A DNA stretch of 35,176 bases, from assembly GCA_029244725.1 (NCBI GenBank), contig JAQWQJ010000004.1, positions 1 to 35,176 on the forward strand, written 5' to 3'. The position numbers were made by a program, and so were the translations under genes. Numbering within the stretch: the first letter of the stretch is position 1; the number at the start of each line of letters is the position of its first letter. Shown one piece after another: positions 8,157 through 16,296 of this stretch. The notes below the pieces were generated by a model. It was not told where the DNA came from. It did no database searches and saw nothing but the letters and a program-made list of their open reading frames with translations. The DNA comes from Paracoccaceae bacterium. GTDB taxonomy: Bacteria; Pseudomonadota; Alphaproteobacteria; Rhodobacterales; Rhodobacteraceae.

Positions 8157-9019
8157 AATGCATCTCCGTGACTTATGCGCGGCGCAAGGAAATCGTCGCT
8201 GACCTCCGGCACTTCGGGTATACCGACGCCTGTGATGCGGGGCACGGCGGACATTAGCGCCCGCGTATAGGCGTGTTGTGGGTTGGCAAATAATGCGTCG
8301 GTCGGCCCGTCTTCGACGATGTTTCCACGATAGATTACGTAAATCCGGTCGGCAAATTCACGCACGACGCCAAGATTGTGTGAGATGAACAAAACAGACG
8401 TCCCGTTTTGGACGACCATGTCGCGCATTAGGGTCAAGGTTTGGGCTTGGACGGAAACATCGAGTGCCGTGCCCGGTTCATCTGCCAGCAGCAGTTTGGG
8501 TTTGTTTGCCAACGCCATAGCGATCATCACACGTTGGTTCATGCCGCCTGACAATTGGAACGGATAGGCCCTTAACACACGAGCTGGATCGGGGATTGCA
8601 ACCTCGTCAAGCAGTGTTGTTGCGCGGACGTGGCTGTCGGCTTTGGACAGCTTAGGGTCACGACGGCGCAAAACTTCGGTAAATTGATTGCCGATGGTGA
8701 ACATCGGGTTCAACGAAGACGTCGGGTCTTGAAAAATTATCGACATTTCTGTGCCGCGCAACGTCGCACGATCGCGGGCAGACATGCTGTTGATGTCTTG
8801 GCCGTCGAACTGAACCGTCCCGTTGATGCGGGCGGTACGGGTTTCCTGTAGCAGGCCCAAGACAATGCGGGCGGTCACGGATTTTCCGGATCCGCTTTCG
8901 CCAACCAAAGCGATCTTTTCACCAGCTGCGATATCAAGATCGATGCCGTGTAGAACGTCGACCTGTCCGGCCAGTGTTTTGAACCCTAGGCGCAAGTCTT
9001 TAATGTGCAAAAGGCTCAT
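8153..9019 (-). CDS. Dipeptide/oligopeptide-type ABC transporter ATP-binding protein (DppD-like), 288 aa
   Basis: First ATPase of the Opp/Dpp-type importer. Seen: Walker A GESGSGKSV at 40-48, FQDPTSSLNPMF near 96-107, signature LSGGMNQR at 156-163 and Walker B LLLADEPGTALDV near 176-188, followed by FISHNLGVV. A C-terminal stretch with ANPQHAYTRALMSAVPRI is the usual OppD/DppD extension that contacts the permease. The ATG at 9019 overlaps the permease stop by 4 bp and follows GGGAGTGG. It is translationally coupled to the permease genes upstream and the DppF-like gene downstream. Confidence 0.93.
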   Translation of the reverse strand: MSLLHIKDLRLGFKTLAGQVDVLHGIDLDIAAGEKIALVGESGSGKSVTARIVLGLLQETRTARINGTVQFDGQDINSMSARDRATLRGTEMSIIFQDPTSSLNPMFTIGNQFTEVLRRRDPKLSKADSHVRATTLLDEVAIPDPARVLRAYPFQLSGGMNQRVMIAMALANKPKLLLADEPGTALDVSVQAQTLTLMRDMVVQNGTSVLFISHNLGVVREFADRIYVIYRGNIVEDGPTDALFANPQHAYTRALMSAVPRITGVGIPEVPEVSDDFLAPRISHGDAL

Positions 9020-9849
9020 TCATCCACTCCCAACACATCGCGCAAGCCGTCACCCAGCAGGTTAAAGCCAAACACAGCGACCAGAATAGCGAGGCCGGGA
9101 AAGACCGTCAGCCACCAGCTGTCGGGAAGATATCGTGCACCTTCAGCGACCATCGATCCAAGGTCGGCGGTGGGCGGCTGGACTCCTAAACCGAGGAACG
9201 AGAGCGACGAGGCAATGATAATCACAAAGCCCATGTCGAGCGTCATTTTCGTGATAATCGCGGGCAGGCAATTTGGCAGGATTTCGCGGAACGCAATATG
9301 GCCAGCGCCAGCGCCAATGACTTCGGCCGCCAGCACATAACCTTCTTCGCGCTCACCTCGTGCAATGGAATAAACCAGCCTCGCATACCACGGCCACCAC
9401 ATTGCGGTGACGGCCAGCATGGCGTTCGTCAATGTGGGTTCCAACACACCCATCATGGCAATCGCGAGAACCAGCGGTGGGATCGACAGAAACACATCAA
9501 CTATGCGCATCAGGACCATCTCAAGCCAGCCACCGATGTAGCCGGCTAGCAAGCCTATCATCGTGCCGATGGGCACCGCGATGGCGAGGACAACCACGCC
9601 GAGGGTTAGGCTGATCTGATAAGCAAACAGGATGCGACTAAAAATATCGCGACCAACCAAGTCAGTCCCCATCCAGTTGTGGGACGATGGTGGGCGGTTG
9701 TTATTGAGAAAATCAACGACAGCGCCGTTGTGGGTAGGGAAAGGCGCAATCCACGGCGCGAAAATCGCGGCCAGCGTGATGAGGATTACAAGGGTCAGAC
9801 CCAGAAGGCTCAGCGGATTGGCCGCGAGAATACGAAGAGTGCGGATCAT
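9016..9849 (-). CDS. Peptide-type ABC transporter permease (DppC-like), 277 aa
   Basis: Inner-membrane permease of the Opp/Dpp family. Seen: an N-terminal hydrophobic helix in NPLSLLGLTLVILITLAAIFAPWIAPF, the periplasmic HNWMGTDLVGRDIFSRILFA block that marks DppC/OppC proteins, several membrane segments and the EAA-type cytoplasmic loop (AAEVIGAGAGHIAFREILPN). The ATG at 9849 (MIRTLRILAA) is chosen because it overlaps the DppB-like stop by 4 bp and starts where family members start. An in-frame ATG far upstream lies inside the previous gene and gives a non-hydrophobic extension. It ends GVDE, overlapping the DppD-like start. Confidence 0.92.
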   Translation of the reverse strand: MIRTLRILAANPLSLLGLTLVILITLAAIFAPWIAPFPTHNGAVVDFLNNNRPPSSHNWMGTDLVGRDIFSRILFAYQISLTLGVVVLAIAVPIGTMIGLLAGYIGGWLEMVLMRIVDVFLSIPPLVLAIAMMGVLEPTLTNAMLAVTAMWWPWYARLVYSIARGEREEGYVLAAEVIGAGAGHIAFREILPNCLPAIITKMTLDMGFVIIIASSLSFLGLGVQPPTADLGSMVAEGARYLPDSWWLTVFPGLAILVAVFGFNLLGDGLRDVLGVDE

Positions 9850-10874
9850 GATGTCCCTCGCGTTGAATAGCGAATGCGTGGGTTCAAGAAAGCGATCATC
9901 AGATCGACGATGATGTTGACGATCAAGAATGTGATGGCGATGATTAGGACCGTGCCCATGATCGCGTTCAGGTCTTTGCGCAGGATCACGGCAACACCGT
10001 AACGGGATAGACCGGGCCATGCAAAGACCGCTTCGACCAGAAATGCGTTGCCGAGCATGGCGGCAAAATCTAATCCGATAATGGTTAGTGACGGGATCAA
10101 TGACGGCTTGAACGCATAGCTGCGTGCGATGCGGGATGGGAAAAAGCCATACGCCTGCGCCATCTCAATGTAGGGTTTATCATAGGTTTCGACCATGTTG
10201 GCTCGGGTCAGGCGTGCGGCTTGGCCGATGCCCGAGAGGGACAGCGCAATAGCGGGAAGGATAAGGTGATGCACCGCGCTACCGAAGGCGGTCCAATTTC
10301 CTGCCAAAAGCGTGTCGATCGTTAGGAATCCGGTGGTTCGTTCGATGTCATATATATCTGAAATACGCCCTGCGATGGGAAACAACGGGAGGTAGAAAGC
10401 AAATAGTAGCATTAGGATAACAGCCCAGACAAAGGCGGGTGCAGATACGGTAAGCAATGCTATGACGCGGACTAAATGGTCCTGCCAGCGCCCACGATAG
10501 TGCGCGGCAAGAATGCCTAGCGGCAAGCCAACAGCCACCATGATGAAACCGGCCAAGAAAACGAGTTCAAGTGTCGCTGGCAGGAATTGCGCAATATCTT
10601 GTGTGACTGGGCGGTTGGTGTAAAGCGACGTGCCTAGATCACCGCGCAGCACATCGACGACGAAGTGCCCGTATTGAACAGGCAAAGAAGCATCCAAATG
10701 CATCTCTGCGCGAAGCTTCGCAATTTGCTCGGCGTTGGCATTGGGTCCGAGGGCGATCCTTGCAGGATCACCAGGGATTATTCTGGCTATTGCAAAGATC
10801 AGCATCGAAACGCCAACAAGCACAATAAGGGAGATACCTAGCCGGTTAAGCAGCAGGCGGAGAAATCCAGACAT
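9846..10874 (-). CDS. Peptide-type ABC transporter permease (DppB-like), 342 aa
   Basis: Inner-membrane permease of the Opp/Dpp family. Seen: the N-terminal membrane helix LLLNRLGISLIVLVGVSMLIFAIARIIPGDPAR with the PGDPAR motif characteristic of DppB/OppB. Later come a long central membrane region, the EAA loop (ARLTRANMVETYDKPYIEMAQAYGF) and the terminal pair of helices with PGLSRYGVAVILRKDLNAIMG. Length is typical. It is separated from the binding-protein gene by a hairpin at 10914-10950, so its expression may be lower than that of the binding protein. No strong ribosome-binding site precedes the ATG at 10874. Confidence 0.92.
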   Translation of the reverse strand: MSGFLRLLLNRLGISLIVLVGVSMLIFAIARIIPGDPARIALGPNANAEQIAKLRAEMHLDASLPVQYGHFVVDVLRGDLGTSLYTNRPVTQDIAQFLPATLELVFLAGFIMVAVGLPLGILAAHYRGRWQDHLVRVIALLTVSAPAFVWAVILMLLFAFYLPLFPIAGRISDIYDIERTTGFLTIDTLLAGNWTAFGSAVHHLILPAIALSLSGIGQAARLTRANMVETYDKPYIEMAQAYGFFPSRIARSYAFKPSLIPSLTIIGLDFAAMLGNAFLVEAVFAWPGLSRYGVAVILRKDLNAIMGTVLIIAITFLIVNIIVDLMIAFLNPRIRYSTRGTS

Positions 10875-10913
10875 GTGGAGCTTTCAGAAAAATCAGAGGC
10901 AGATGTATATGTA

Positions 10914-10950
10914 GAAAAAGTGGGGCGAAGGCTCGGTTGCCGACGCCCCA
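10914..10950 (-). terminator. Hairpin with U-tract after the binding-protein gene (attenuator-like)
   Basis: Read on the minus strand, TGGGGCG (plus 10944-10950) pairs with CGCCCCA (plus 10921-10927). An inner TCGG/CCGA pair lies at 10933-10943. The stem is followed by CTTTTTC. It sits 12 nt after the stop of the solute-binding protein gene and before the DppB-like permease. As the downstream genes clearly belong to the same operon, partial termination or protection of the binding-protein mRNA is more likely than a full stop. Confidence 0.62.
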
Positions 10951-10961
10951 GTTCAGGAAAA

Positions 10962-12527
10962 TTATTCGCCAGTCATTTCCATCAAGCGGAAGCTGAAGCC
11001 CATACCATCAAGACCGAACGCCATCGCCGGATCGCTTAGTGCCGGAACATTCACACGATTTGATGCAGCAAAGACAGATTGGCGGTCAAAGCCGTAAATC
11101 GTCGGTGCAATAGCCATCAGTCGGGCGTTCAGCGCTGAATAAGCTGCCTCACGATCCGCATCAGATGTAGCTGAGCGGCCTGCGTCCAATGCTGCATCAA
11201 CCTCTGCGTCATTCAGATACTCAGGCGACTGCCATGTGCCCGGCGTGGATGAATGATACATGCCGTAAAGCAGCGTGTCCGGATCACCCGTGACAGCATT
11301 CACAAACAATTGACTGATGTGCGGTGTGGTTTCTGCGGTTGAAACCTGCTCAGCAAACAAGGCCCATGGCAGCTTCGTGATGCTTGATGAAATGCCCATC
11401 TCGTTAAAGTTGGACTGCATCAACAGTGCAAAACGCTCTTCCAATGGAACTTCCGCGATCCAGCTGATTTCAAGGTTCATCTCAGCAGGATCATAAGGGC
11501 AATCAGCAAGGTATGCTTTCGCCGCATCAAGGTCCTGCGTTTGTACCATATCGGAACCGTTTGCACCAAACATGCCAACCGGAATAGCACCCGTTGAAGG
11601 GCTACCACCGGACACTTCATCATTGATCGCAATCATCTGAATGGCTGTGCCGTAATCAAACACAGCACTCAGCGCCAAACGGCAATTCACGTTATCAAGC
11701 GGTGGTTTCTGCGTATTCATCTTGAAGTAGAAGCCACCGGTTCCGCTTTCAGTCAGTAATTGTGCGCCGTCATTAGCCAGTGCTTGAACCACCTCTGGTG
11801 GCAACCACTGGCTGGCAATGTCGTGCTCGCCTTGGGCGATCAACGTGCGAACCGTCGCTGGCTCAAGGCCGTAACGCAGACGTACCGTGTCGGGGGCAAC
11901 ATCTGCAACATCAAGGAAATAGCTATCAGACTTAGCCATAACCGTTTCTTCTTGGGGGTTATGTGACGTCACCGAGTAAGCACCAGTTCCCGCGCCGTTT
12001 CCGGACAAGAAATCTTCACCCCATTCGGAATCAGAGTTTGCTTTCACAAGCGTCATATCAACGATTGGAAGGCGGACCAAAGACGCAATGAATGGTGCAT
12101 ATGGTGTCTCTAGTGTGAGGGTTACGGTCGTGTCATCAACAGCTTCAGCAGTTACTCCCGCAAAAAGATACGAAAGACCCGCACCAAGCGCTTGCATACG
12201 CTCAACGGAATAAACCACGTCTGCGGCTGTCATCTTGTTGCCAGATTGGAACATGACGTCATCGCGTAATGTGAAGGTGTACGTCGCACCGTCGACGTCC
12301 CAGCTTGCGGCAAGGTGTGGTGTATGGCCGGGGCCACCCTGCGCAGGCAGCACAAGCGTATCATAGACGTTGAACATCAAAATGCTGTCGGCATAATCGG
12401 ATGCTTTGGCCGGATCAAGTTCACCGACGGCCACTTCATCAAGACGTAATACGGTTTCGGCAAAAGCAGGACTGGCCAAAGCCGTCGCCGCGCAAAGCGC
12501 TGTAATCAGAGCAGTATTTTTCATCAT
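10962..12527 (-). CDS. Peptide-type ABC transporter substrate-binding protein (SBP family 5), 521 aa
   Basis: Periplasmic ligand-binding protein for the Dpp-like importer encoded downstream. Seen: a Sec signal peptide with a hydrophobic core (ALITALCAATALA) and a likely cleavage after SPAFA near residue 23. A family-5 body follows, with DPAKASDYADSILMFNVYDTLV, HLAASWDVDGATYTFTLRDDVMFQSG and TAADVVYSVERM. The first of two tandem ATGs (12527) is chosen because GGAG lies 10 nt upstream; the other is at 12524. The start overlaps the regulator stop. Family members bind di- and oligopeptides, nickel, glutathione or opines, so the ligand is not fixed by sequence. Confidence 0.93.
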   Translation of the reverse strand: MMKNTALITALCAATALASPAFAETVLRLDEVAVGELDPAKASDYADSILMFNVYDTLVLPAQGGPGHTPHLAASWDVDGATYTFTLRDDVMFQSGNKMTAADVVYSVERMQALGAGLSYLFAGVTAEAVDDTTVTLTLETPYAPFIASLVRLPIVDMTLVKANSDSEWGEDFLSGNGAGTGAYSVTSHNPQEETVMAKSDSYFLDVADVAPDTVRLRYGLEPATVRTLIAQGEHDIASQWLPPEVVQALANDGAQLLTESGTGGFYFKMNTQKPPLDNVNCRLALSAVFDYGTAIQMIAINDEVSGGSPSTGAIPVGMFGANGSDMVQTQDLDAAKAYLADCPYDPAEMNLEISWIAEVPLEERFALLMQSNFNEMGISSSITKLPWALFAEQVSTAETTPHISQLFVNAVTGDPDTLLYGMYHSSTPGTWQSPEYLNDAEVDAALDAGRSATSDADREAAYSALNARLMAIAPTIYGFDRQSVFAASNRVNVPALSDPAMAFGLDGMGFSFRLMEMTGE

Positions 12528-13177
12528 TTTTCAGTTTCTCCGGTTGGGTAAGTTGCGACCTCTTGAGGTGAGGCTTTTTTGTGAATTGGGGCGGGCGCAT
12601 CACCAAAAACATCCATGGTGCCACACCACAGAATGGACGCAATTGATGAACCGTGGTTCCAAGTGGAATGCACGCGGCGGCTCTCAAAGTGGATAGAGTC
12701 ACCTTTGCGCAAAACCTCGACTTCACCTTCGATTTCAACCGTGATTTCACCGTCAAGAATATAAAACATCTCTTCACCATGATGGCTGATCGGTTCCATC
12801 CGGTGCCCCGGTGTTTCATGCACGATGACGGAATGGAGCTTTGATCCCGCAAAGGAAGTTGAAAGCCGCTCATACGATACGTCAGCATCGGCCACGGAAT
12901 ATGCCAAACGGCTGGCTTCATGTGTGGTTTGGCTACCAGCACTTGGTTGATGTAGAAAACTACTAATTTCGGTATCGAGAGCGGCGGCAAGAGAGGCAAG
13001 AGAGCCTAAAGAGGGAGATGTAAGTCCGCGTTCGACTTGACTGATAAAACCAACAGACAATCCAGCGGCGTCTGCGACACTTTGCATAGTGAGCTTCAAC
13101 TCCTTGCGTTTGGCGCGCAAAGAGGCCCCAAGATCGGGCGCTGCATTGTCTTTTACCTGGATGTTATTTTTTAGCAT
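12524..13177 (-). CDS. XRE-type HTH transcriptional regulator with C-terminal cupin (217 aa)
   Basis: Probable local regulator of the transport and cyclic-amidase operon. Seen: an HTH_3 domain near residues 15-70 (LGASLRAKRKELKLTMQSVADAAGLSVGFISQVERG) and a cupin_2 barrel near 130-200 containing HHGEEMFYILDGEITVEIEGE and KGDSIHFESRRVHSTWNHG. HTH-cupin proteins commonly bind a small metabolite in the cupin. The ATG at 13177 (MLKNNIQVKD) is preferred over an upstream in-frame ATG at 13279 because the latter would translate through the operator and promoter. No Shine-Dalgarno is visible before 13177, and the inferred transcription start lies only a few bases upstream, so the message may be leaderless. 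It is the first gene of the operon and probably autoregulated. Confidence 0.88.
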   Translation of the reverse strand: MLKNNIQVKDNAAPDLGASLRAKRKELKLTMQSVADAAGLSVGFISQVERGLTSPSLGSLASLAAALDTEISSFLHQPSAGSQTTHEASRLAYSVADADVSYERLSTSFAGSKLHSVIVHETPGHRMEPISHHGEEMFYILDGEITVEIEGEVEVLRKGDSIHFESRRVHSTWNHGSSIASILWCGTMDVFGDAPAPIHKKASPQEVATYPTGETEK

Positions 13178-13238
13178 AGGTAAAAAATTGCATACATTGG
13201 CACTGCAAGTCAATTTATTTTTAGTATTACTAAAAATA
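13167..13238 (-). promoter_or_regulatory. Promoter with two matching operator palindromes for the XRE operon
   Basis: Operator 1 is an inverted repeat with 10-bp arms and a 3-bp centre (13216-13225 and 13229-13238, core TTTTTAGTATTACTAAAAA). Operator 2 at 13168-13186 reads TTTTTAGCATAGGTAAAAA and matches the 19-bp core at 15 positions; it spans the start codon. The centres are 50 bp apart, about five helical turns on one DNA face. Between them, on the minus strand, TTGACT (plus 13208-13213) is a good -35. A hexamer 17 bp on, CAATTT, is a weak -10 that runs into operator 2. This looks like autorepression by the XRE-cupin protein. Confidence 0.68.
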
Positions 13239-13361
13239 TGGCTAATGTTGGTTTCGCGGCGTGCAATCAAAAGTGCCAAAAGCTATTATCGTAGCAGCTG
13301 CAGCGGAAGACAGAAAACCACCGGTAGTTTCAAGACTTACATTTCGACGTATGTGACTTAG

Positions 13362-13393
13362 CGCTGAAACCAGCCGTTGGCGCAGTTTCAGCG
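13362..13393. repeat. Inverted repeat, 9-bp arms
   Basis: CGCTGAAAC at 13362-13370 pairs exactly with GTTTCAGCG at 13385-13393 across a 14-nt loop. No T-tract follows on either strand, so it is not a typical rho-independent terminator. Confidence 0.6.
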
Positions 13394-13402
13394 AATTCAC
13401 CC

Positions 13403-13461
13403 TTTGTCCGCTACAACGGACATTCGCCGCGGTTCGAACTGACGTCCGCTAAGCGGACAAA
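13403..13461. repeat. Cluster of GTCCG/CGGAC inverted repeats
   Basis: TTTGTCCGC (13403-13411) and GCGGACAAA (13453-13461) form a 9-bp inverted repeat. GTCCGCT/AGCGGAC at 13444-13458 is a near-perfect palindrome inside it, and GTCCG/CGGAC at 13406-13421 is another. Four half-sites fall within about 56 bp. It could fold as RNA or serve as binding sites; there is no direct link to a flanking gene. Confidence 0.5.
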
Positions 13462-13695
13462 ACCGACTTTGGAATTTCGACCTTCGCTGACGCAGCATTG
13501 CTTATCATATGTGGCACGATTTTCGCTGCAATGCAGTTCATGTCGCCAGAGCGGGCATTCGACGGCAACCAGCCCACAACCACTCGTTTTGCAGATTGGA
13601 CGAATGCTAAAGCTGGCTTTCAAACAGCTACACCGGCCTGAATATGGTGCGCCTACGCGAGCGAGGTGCTCCACCGCGCACGCCGTGAGATTATG

Positions 13696-15258
13696 TCACT
13701 TCTTGGCACCGCGCGGAAACTGAGGCGGTGTTGTCGGCACGTAGGGGAAACGCCCGCGCTGCTTAGTGGCAGTCGTGTTGGGATCGGAACCACCCCGGAC
13801 ATAAACCTTACCGGGATCATAATCAGGCCCGAAGTCCCAGGTTGGAAAGCGCCCGTGTTTCATGGCATCGTGCACAAACATGCGCTTTTTCTGCGAGGCG
13901 CGAATGCGGACTTCAAGCGCTTCTTCATCCCAACGTTCCATCATTGTCGCGAACATCCGTTCGATCTGCTCCTGATGTTCCGGCGCGTCGGCCAGATCGT
14001 TCAATTCAAGCGGATCAGCGTCCATGTCAAAGAACATCTTAGGGTCGGAGCGGGTGTAAACCAGCTTTTTGCGCCCTTCGATCATGATGAATGCGGGGCC
14101 ATAAAGGCTTTCACCAGTGGATTCGATGAAAACGTGATCCTCTAAGCTATTCGGTTCGGGAAGGTCCAGCAGGCTGCGGCCATCGTGTGGAGCAACATAG
14201 CCGTCAAACGTGCCGCCGCTGGCAATATCAGTGAAAGTCGGCATCAGATCGACGAGTGAGGTCACGGCCTGTTCATGGTGGCCCGCCTTGACGCCCGGGC
14301 CTTGCATGATCATCGGTACGCGCAGCGAGGCCTCGTAAGGATTGAACTTGAACCACATGCCCCGCTCGCCCAACATCTCGCCATGATCCGAGACCATAAA
14401 GACATAGGTGTTGTCTAATTGCCCGATGCTTTCGAGCGTTTCGATCAATCCACCAACCAACTCGTCGATATGGGTGACCATCGCGAAATACGCGCGCCGC
14501 GAGCTGTTCAACTGCTCTGGTGTGATGTCGAATTCATCCTGCCGGATCGTCATAAAGTAGCGCTGCGACCACGGATCCCTTTCCTCGAACGGAATATAGG
14601 GCACCTCAGGTTCAGGGATGTCGCGGCCTTCGTACATGTCCCAATACTTGCGCCCGGCGACGAACGGGTTGTGCGGTTGCGTGAACGACACGTGGAGCAT
14701 GAAGGGTCGATCATCGGTAGAGCGCGCGTGGTCGTAAAGCTCTTTGCGCGCGGCGATGAAAACCTCTTCGTCGTAGTCCAGTTGTAGGTTGCGCTCGCAA
14801 TGGCCGGATTCGACGACACTGAGCAGACTCATTACCGATGGCGCATAAGCCTCGTCAGTTTTGTCCCAATCCATGGTCCAGGCGAAATCGGAGGGGTAAA
14901 TATCGGTGGTCAGGCGTTCCTCGAAGCCGTGCAATTGATCAGGTCCGACAAAGTGCATCTTGCCGGACAGTGTCGTCTTATAGCCAAGCTTGCGCAGGTA
15001 GTGGGCATAGGTCGGCTCGGAGGGCAGAAACTCGGCCCCGTTGTCAAAAACACCAACGTCCGAGGGCAAGCGCCCTGTCATCATCGAGGCGCGCGACGGG
15101 CCACAAACAGGGTTGTTGCAATACCCGTTGGCAAAGGACGTCCCGTTCTCTGCCATTTTGTCGATGTTCGGTGTGATCGCATAAGGCTTGCCATAGGCAG
15201 ACAGGCACAGGGCGGTCATCTGATCGGCTTGAATGACGAGGATATTGGGACGGGTCAT
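13696..15258 (-). CDS. Cys-type sulfatase, choline-sulfatase-like (520 aa)
   Basis: Alkaline-phosphatase-fold sulfatase hydrolysing a sulfate ester. Seen: N-terminal NILVIQADQ with metal-site aspartate, the formylglycine signature C52-G-P-S-R56 followed by ASMMTGR, SGKMHFVGPDQLHGFEERLTTDIYPSDF from residue 98 (K100, H102), and SDHGEMLGERGMWFK with D291/H292. The GPDQLHGFEERLTTDIYP block and the C-terminal WDF extension are typical of the choline-sulfatase group. There is no signal peptide, so it acts in the cytoplasm on an imported substrate. The ATG at 15258 follows AAGGAAG; an upstream ATG at 15294 adds a tail lacking family similarity. It is the last gene after the TAXI receptor. Cys52 requires conversion to formylglycine, presumably by the enzyme at 26160-27107. 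Substrate unproven. Confidence 0.92.
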   Translation of the reverse strand: MTRPNILVIQADQMTALCLSAYGKPYAITPNIDKMAENGTSFANGYCNNPVCGPSRASMMTGRLPSDVGVFDNGAEFLPSEPTYAHYLRKLGYKTTLSGKMHFVGPDQLHGFEERLTTDIYPSDFAWTMDWDKTDEAYAPSVMSLLSVVESGHCERNLQLDYDEEVFIAARKELYDHARSTDDRPFMLHVSFTQPHNPFVAGRKYWDMYEGRDIPEPEVPYIPFEERDPWSQRYFMTIRQDEFDITPEQLNSSRRAYFAMVTHIDELVGGLIETLESIGQLDNTYVFMVSDHGEMLGERGMWFKFNPYEASLRVPMIMQGPGVKAGHHEQAVTSLVDLMPTFTDIASGGTFDGYVAPHDGRSLLDLPEPNSLEDHVFIESTGESLYGPAFIMIEGRKKLVYTRSDPKMFFDMDADPLELNDLADAPEHQEQIERMFATMMERWDEEALEVRIRASQKKRMFVHDAMKHGRFPTWDFGPDYDPGKVYVRGGSDPNTTATKQRGRFPYVPTTPPQFPRGAKK

Positions 15259-15279
15259 GGGACTTCCTTGCAAGAATTG

Positions 15280-15307
15280 ATCCGCCCGAACCAATGCCCG
15301 GGCGGAT
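15280..15307 (-). terminator. Stem-loop between TAXI receptor and sulfatase
   Basis: ATCCGCCCG (15280-15288) pairs exactly with CGGGCGGAT (15299-15307), loop 10 nt. It lies 11 nt after the receptor stop and 21 nt before the sulfatase start on the minus strand. There is no U-tract, so mRNA stabilisation of the receptor message is likelier than termination. Confidence 0.55.
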
Positions 15308-15318
15308 GTCGTTTGATC

Positions 15319-16296
15319 TTACTTTTCGCCGACGCGGGCAACAAACTCTTCGATCCCAGGCACGCCAATCTCGCGATAGTACTTCAACGCACCGGGGTGC
15401 AAAGGCGCGCCAAAGCCGTTCAACACGGTCTCTTTCGTGACGCGACCAAAGGCCGGGTGAACCCCTGCCAGATCATCAAGGCTTTCGAAAATTGCCTTGG
15501 TCATGGCATAGACACGGTCCTCGGACACATCAGCAGAGATCACCAGACCGTTTGCAAGACCATACGTCGGAGTGTCACCCGCTACATCCTCATACGTGCC
15601 GCCGGGGATCGCGAGGCGGAAATAGGGTGGATACTTGGCGCTGAGGTCGGCGTAGAATTCGTCTGAGATCGGGATGAGTTTCACGTCACGCTGTGCCGAC
15701 AGCTTGATCACGGGCGGCAGCGGAAAAGAGCCGTTCCACAGGGCGGCGTCGATGTTGCCGTCGCTCAGCATATCGACCATGTCACCAAGGCGCACGCGGA
15801 AAGCTTCGAAATCGTCGCCCGCGACCATTTCCATTAGAACATTCGCATCCAGCATCGACACACCGCCGGGCTGCCCCATGCCAACACGCTTGCCTTTGAG
15901 GTCCGCCAGCGTGTTCACCGGCCCACCTTCCAGCGCGATGACGTGCATGCCAACGGGTGCAATCGCCATCCACGACAGGATCTTGCCGGGCTCACCTCCC
16001 TCGTAAGGGCCGGTCGCAGCATAAGCCTCGTAAGAGGACAAGGTCGTCGCCATGGAGGCCTCGATCTCTTCGTCCTGCAGCAATTTGATGTTGGCCACAT
16101 AGCCCTTGGTTTCTTCCGCCGTGGCCTCGACGCCGTCGATGTTCTTGTTGATCACATCGGCGATGCCCGCCGACCAGGTATAGGCCGTACAGCCAACCGG
16201 GCAGGATCCGATTGAGAAAAAGTCGTCGGCCTGTGCCGCAACCGGAGCCACAAGCGCCGCCGCCGCAAAAAGCGTTGATTTCAGTGTGAATTTCAT
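15319..16296 (-). CDS. TAXI family TRAP transporter solute receptor (325 aa)
   Basis: Periplasmic receptor for the TRAP-TAXI transporter encoded just upstream. Seen: a Sec signal peptide (MKFTLKSTLFAAAALVAPVAAQA, cleavage near residue 23) and a mature start DDFFSIGSCPVGCTAYTWSAGIADVINKN that matches the TAXI pattern of an N-terminal substrate-binding strand. Central blocks include NTLADLKGKRVGMGQPGGVS and GNIDAALWNGSFPLPPV. The ATG at 16296 overlaps the permease stop by 4 bp (ATGA) and follows GGGAGAG; the longer open frame upstream is inside the permease gene. TAXI receptors bind small organic acids or amino acids in the few known cases. The sulfatase partner suggests a sulfated anion here, by inference. 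Confidence 0.92.
   Translation of the reverse strand: MKFTLKSTLFAAAALVAPVAAQADDFFSIGSCPVGCTAYTWSAGIADVINKNIDGVEATAEETKGYVANIKLLQDEEIEASMATTLSSYEAYAATGPYEGGEPGKILSWMAIAPVGMHVIALEGGPVNTLADLKGKRVGMGQPGGVSMLDANVLMEMVAGDDFEAFRVRLGDMVDMLSDGNIDAALWNGSFPLPPVIKLSAQRDVKLIPISDEFYADLSAKYPPYFRLAIPGGTYEDVAGDTPTYGLANGLVISADVSEDRVYAMTKAIFESLDDLAGVHPAFGRVTKETVLNGFGAPLHPGALKYYREIGVPGIEEFVARVGEK

Larger units (their letters stand above)
13280..13695. other. Intergenic gap between modules 1 and 2; inverted repeats, no gene seen
   Basis: Short open frames exist on both strands but none has a recognisable product or a convincing start. The gap contains the two inverted-repeat structures annotated at 13362-13393 and 13403-13461. 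At 13546-13577 (minus strand) is a sequence related to, but shorter than, the dispersed repeat seen in the other gaps. Confidence 0.5.

Noticed and set aside
13403-13461. CRISPR or tandem-repeat array
   Set aside because: The repeated units are short half-sites in inverted orientation with irregular spacing; there is no regular repeat-spacer pattern and no cas gene.
13666-14145. Plus-strand open frame of 159 aa at the left end of module 2
   Set aside because: It is antisense to the 3' end of the first sulfatase and has no family features; a shadow frame.
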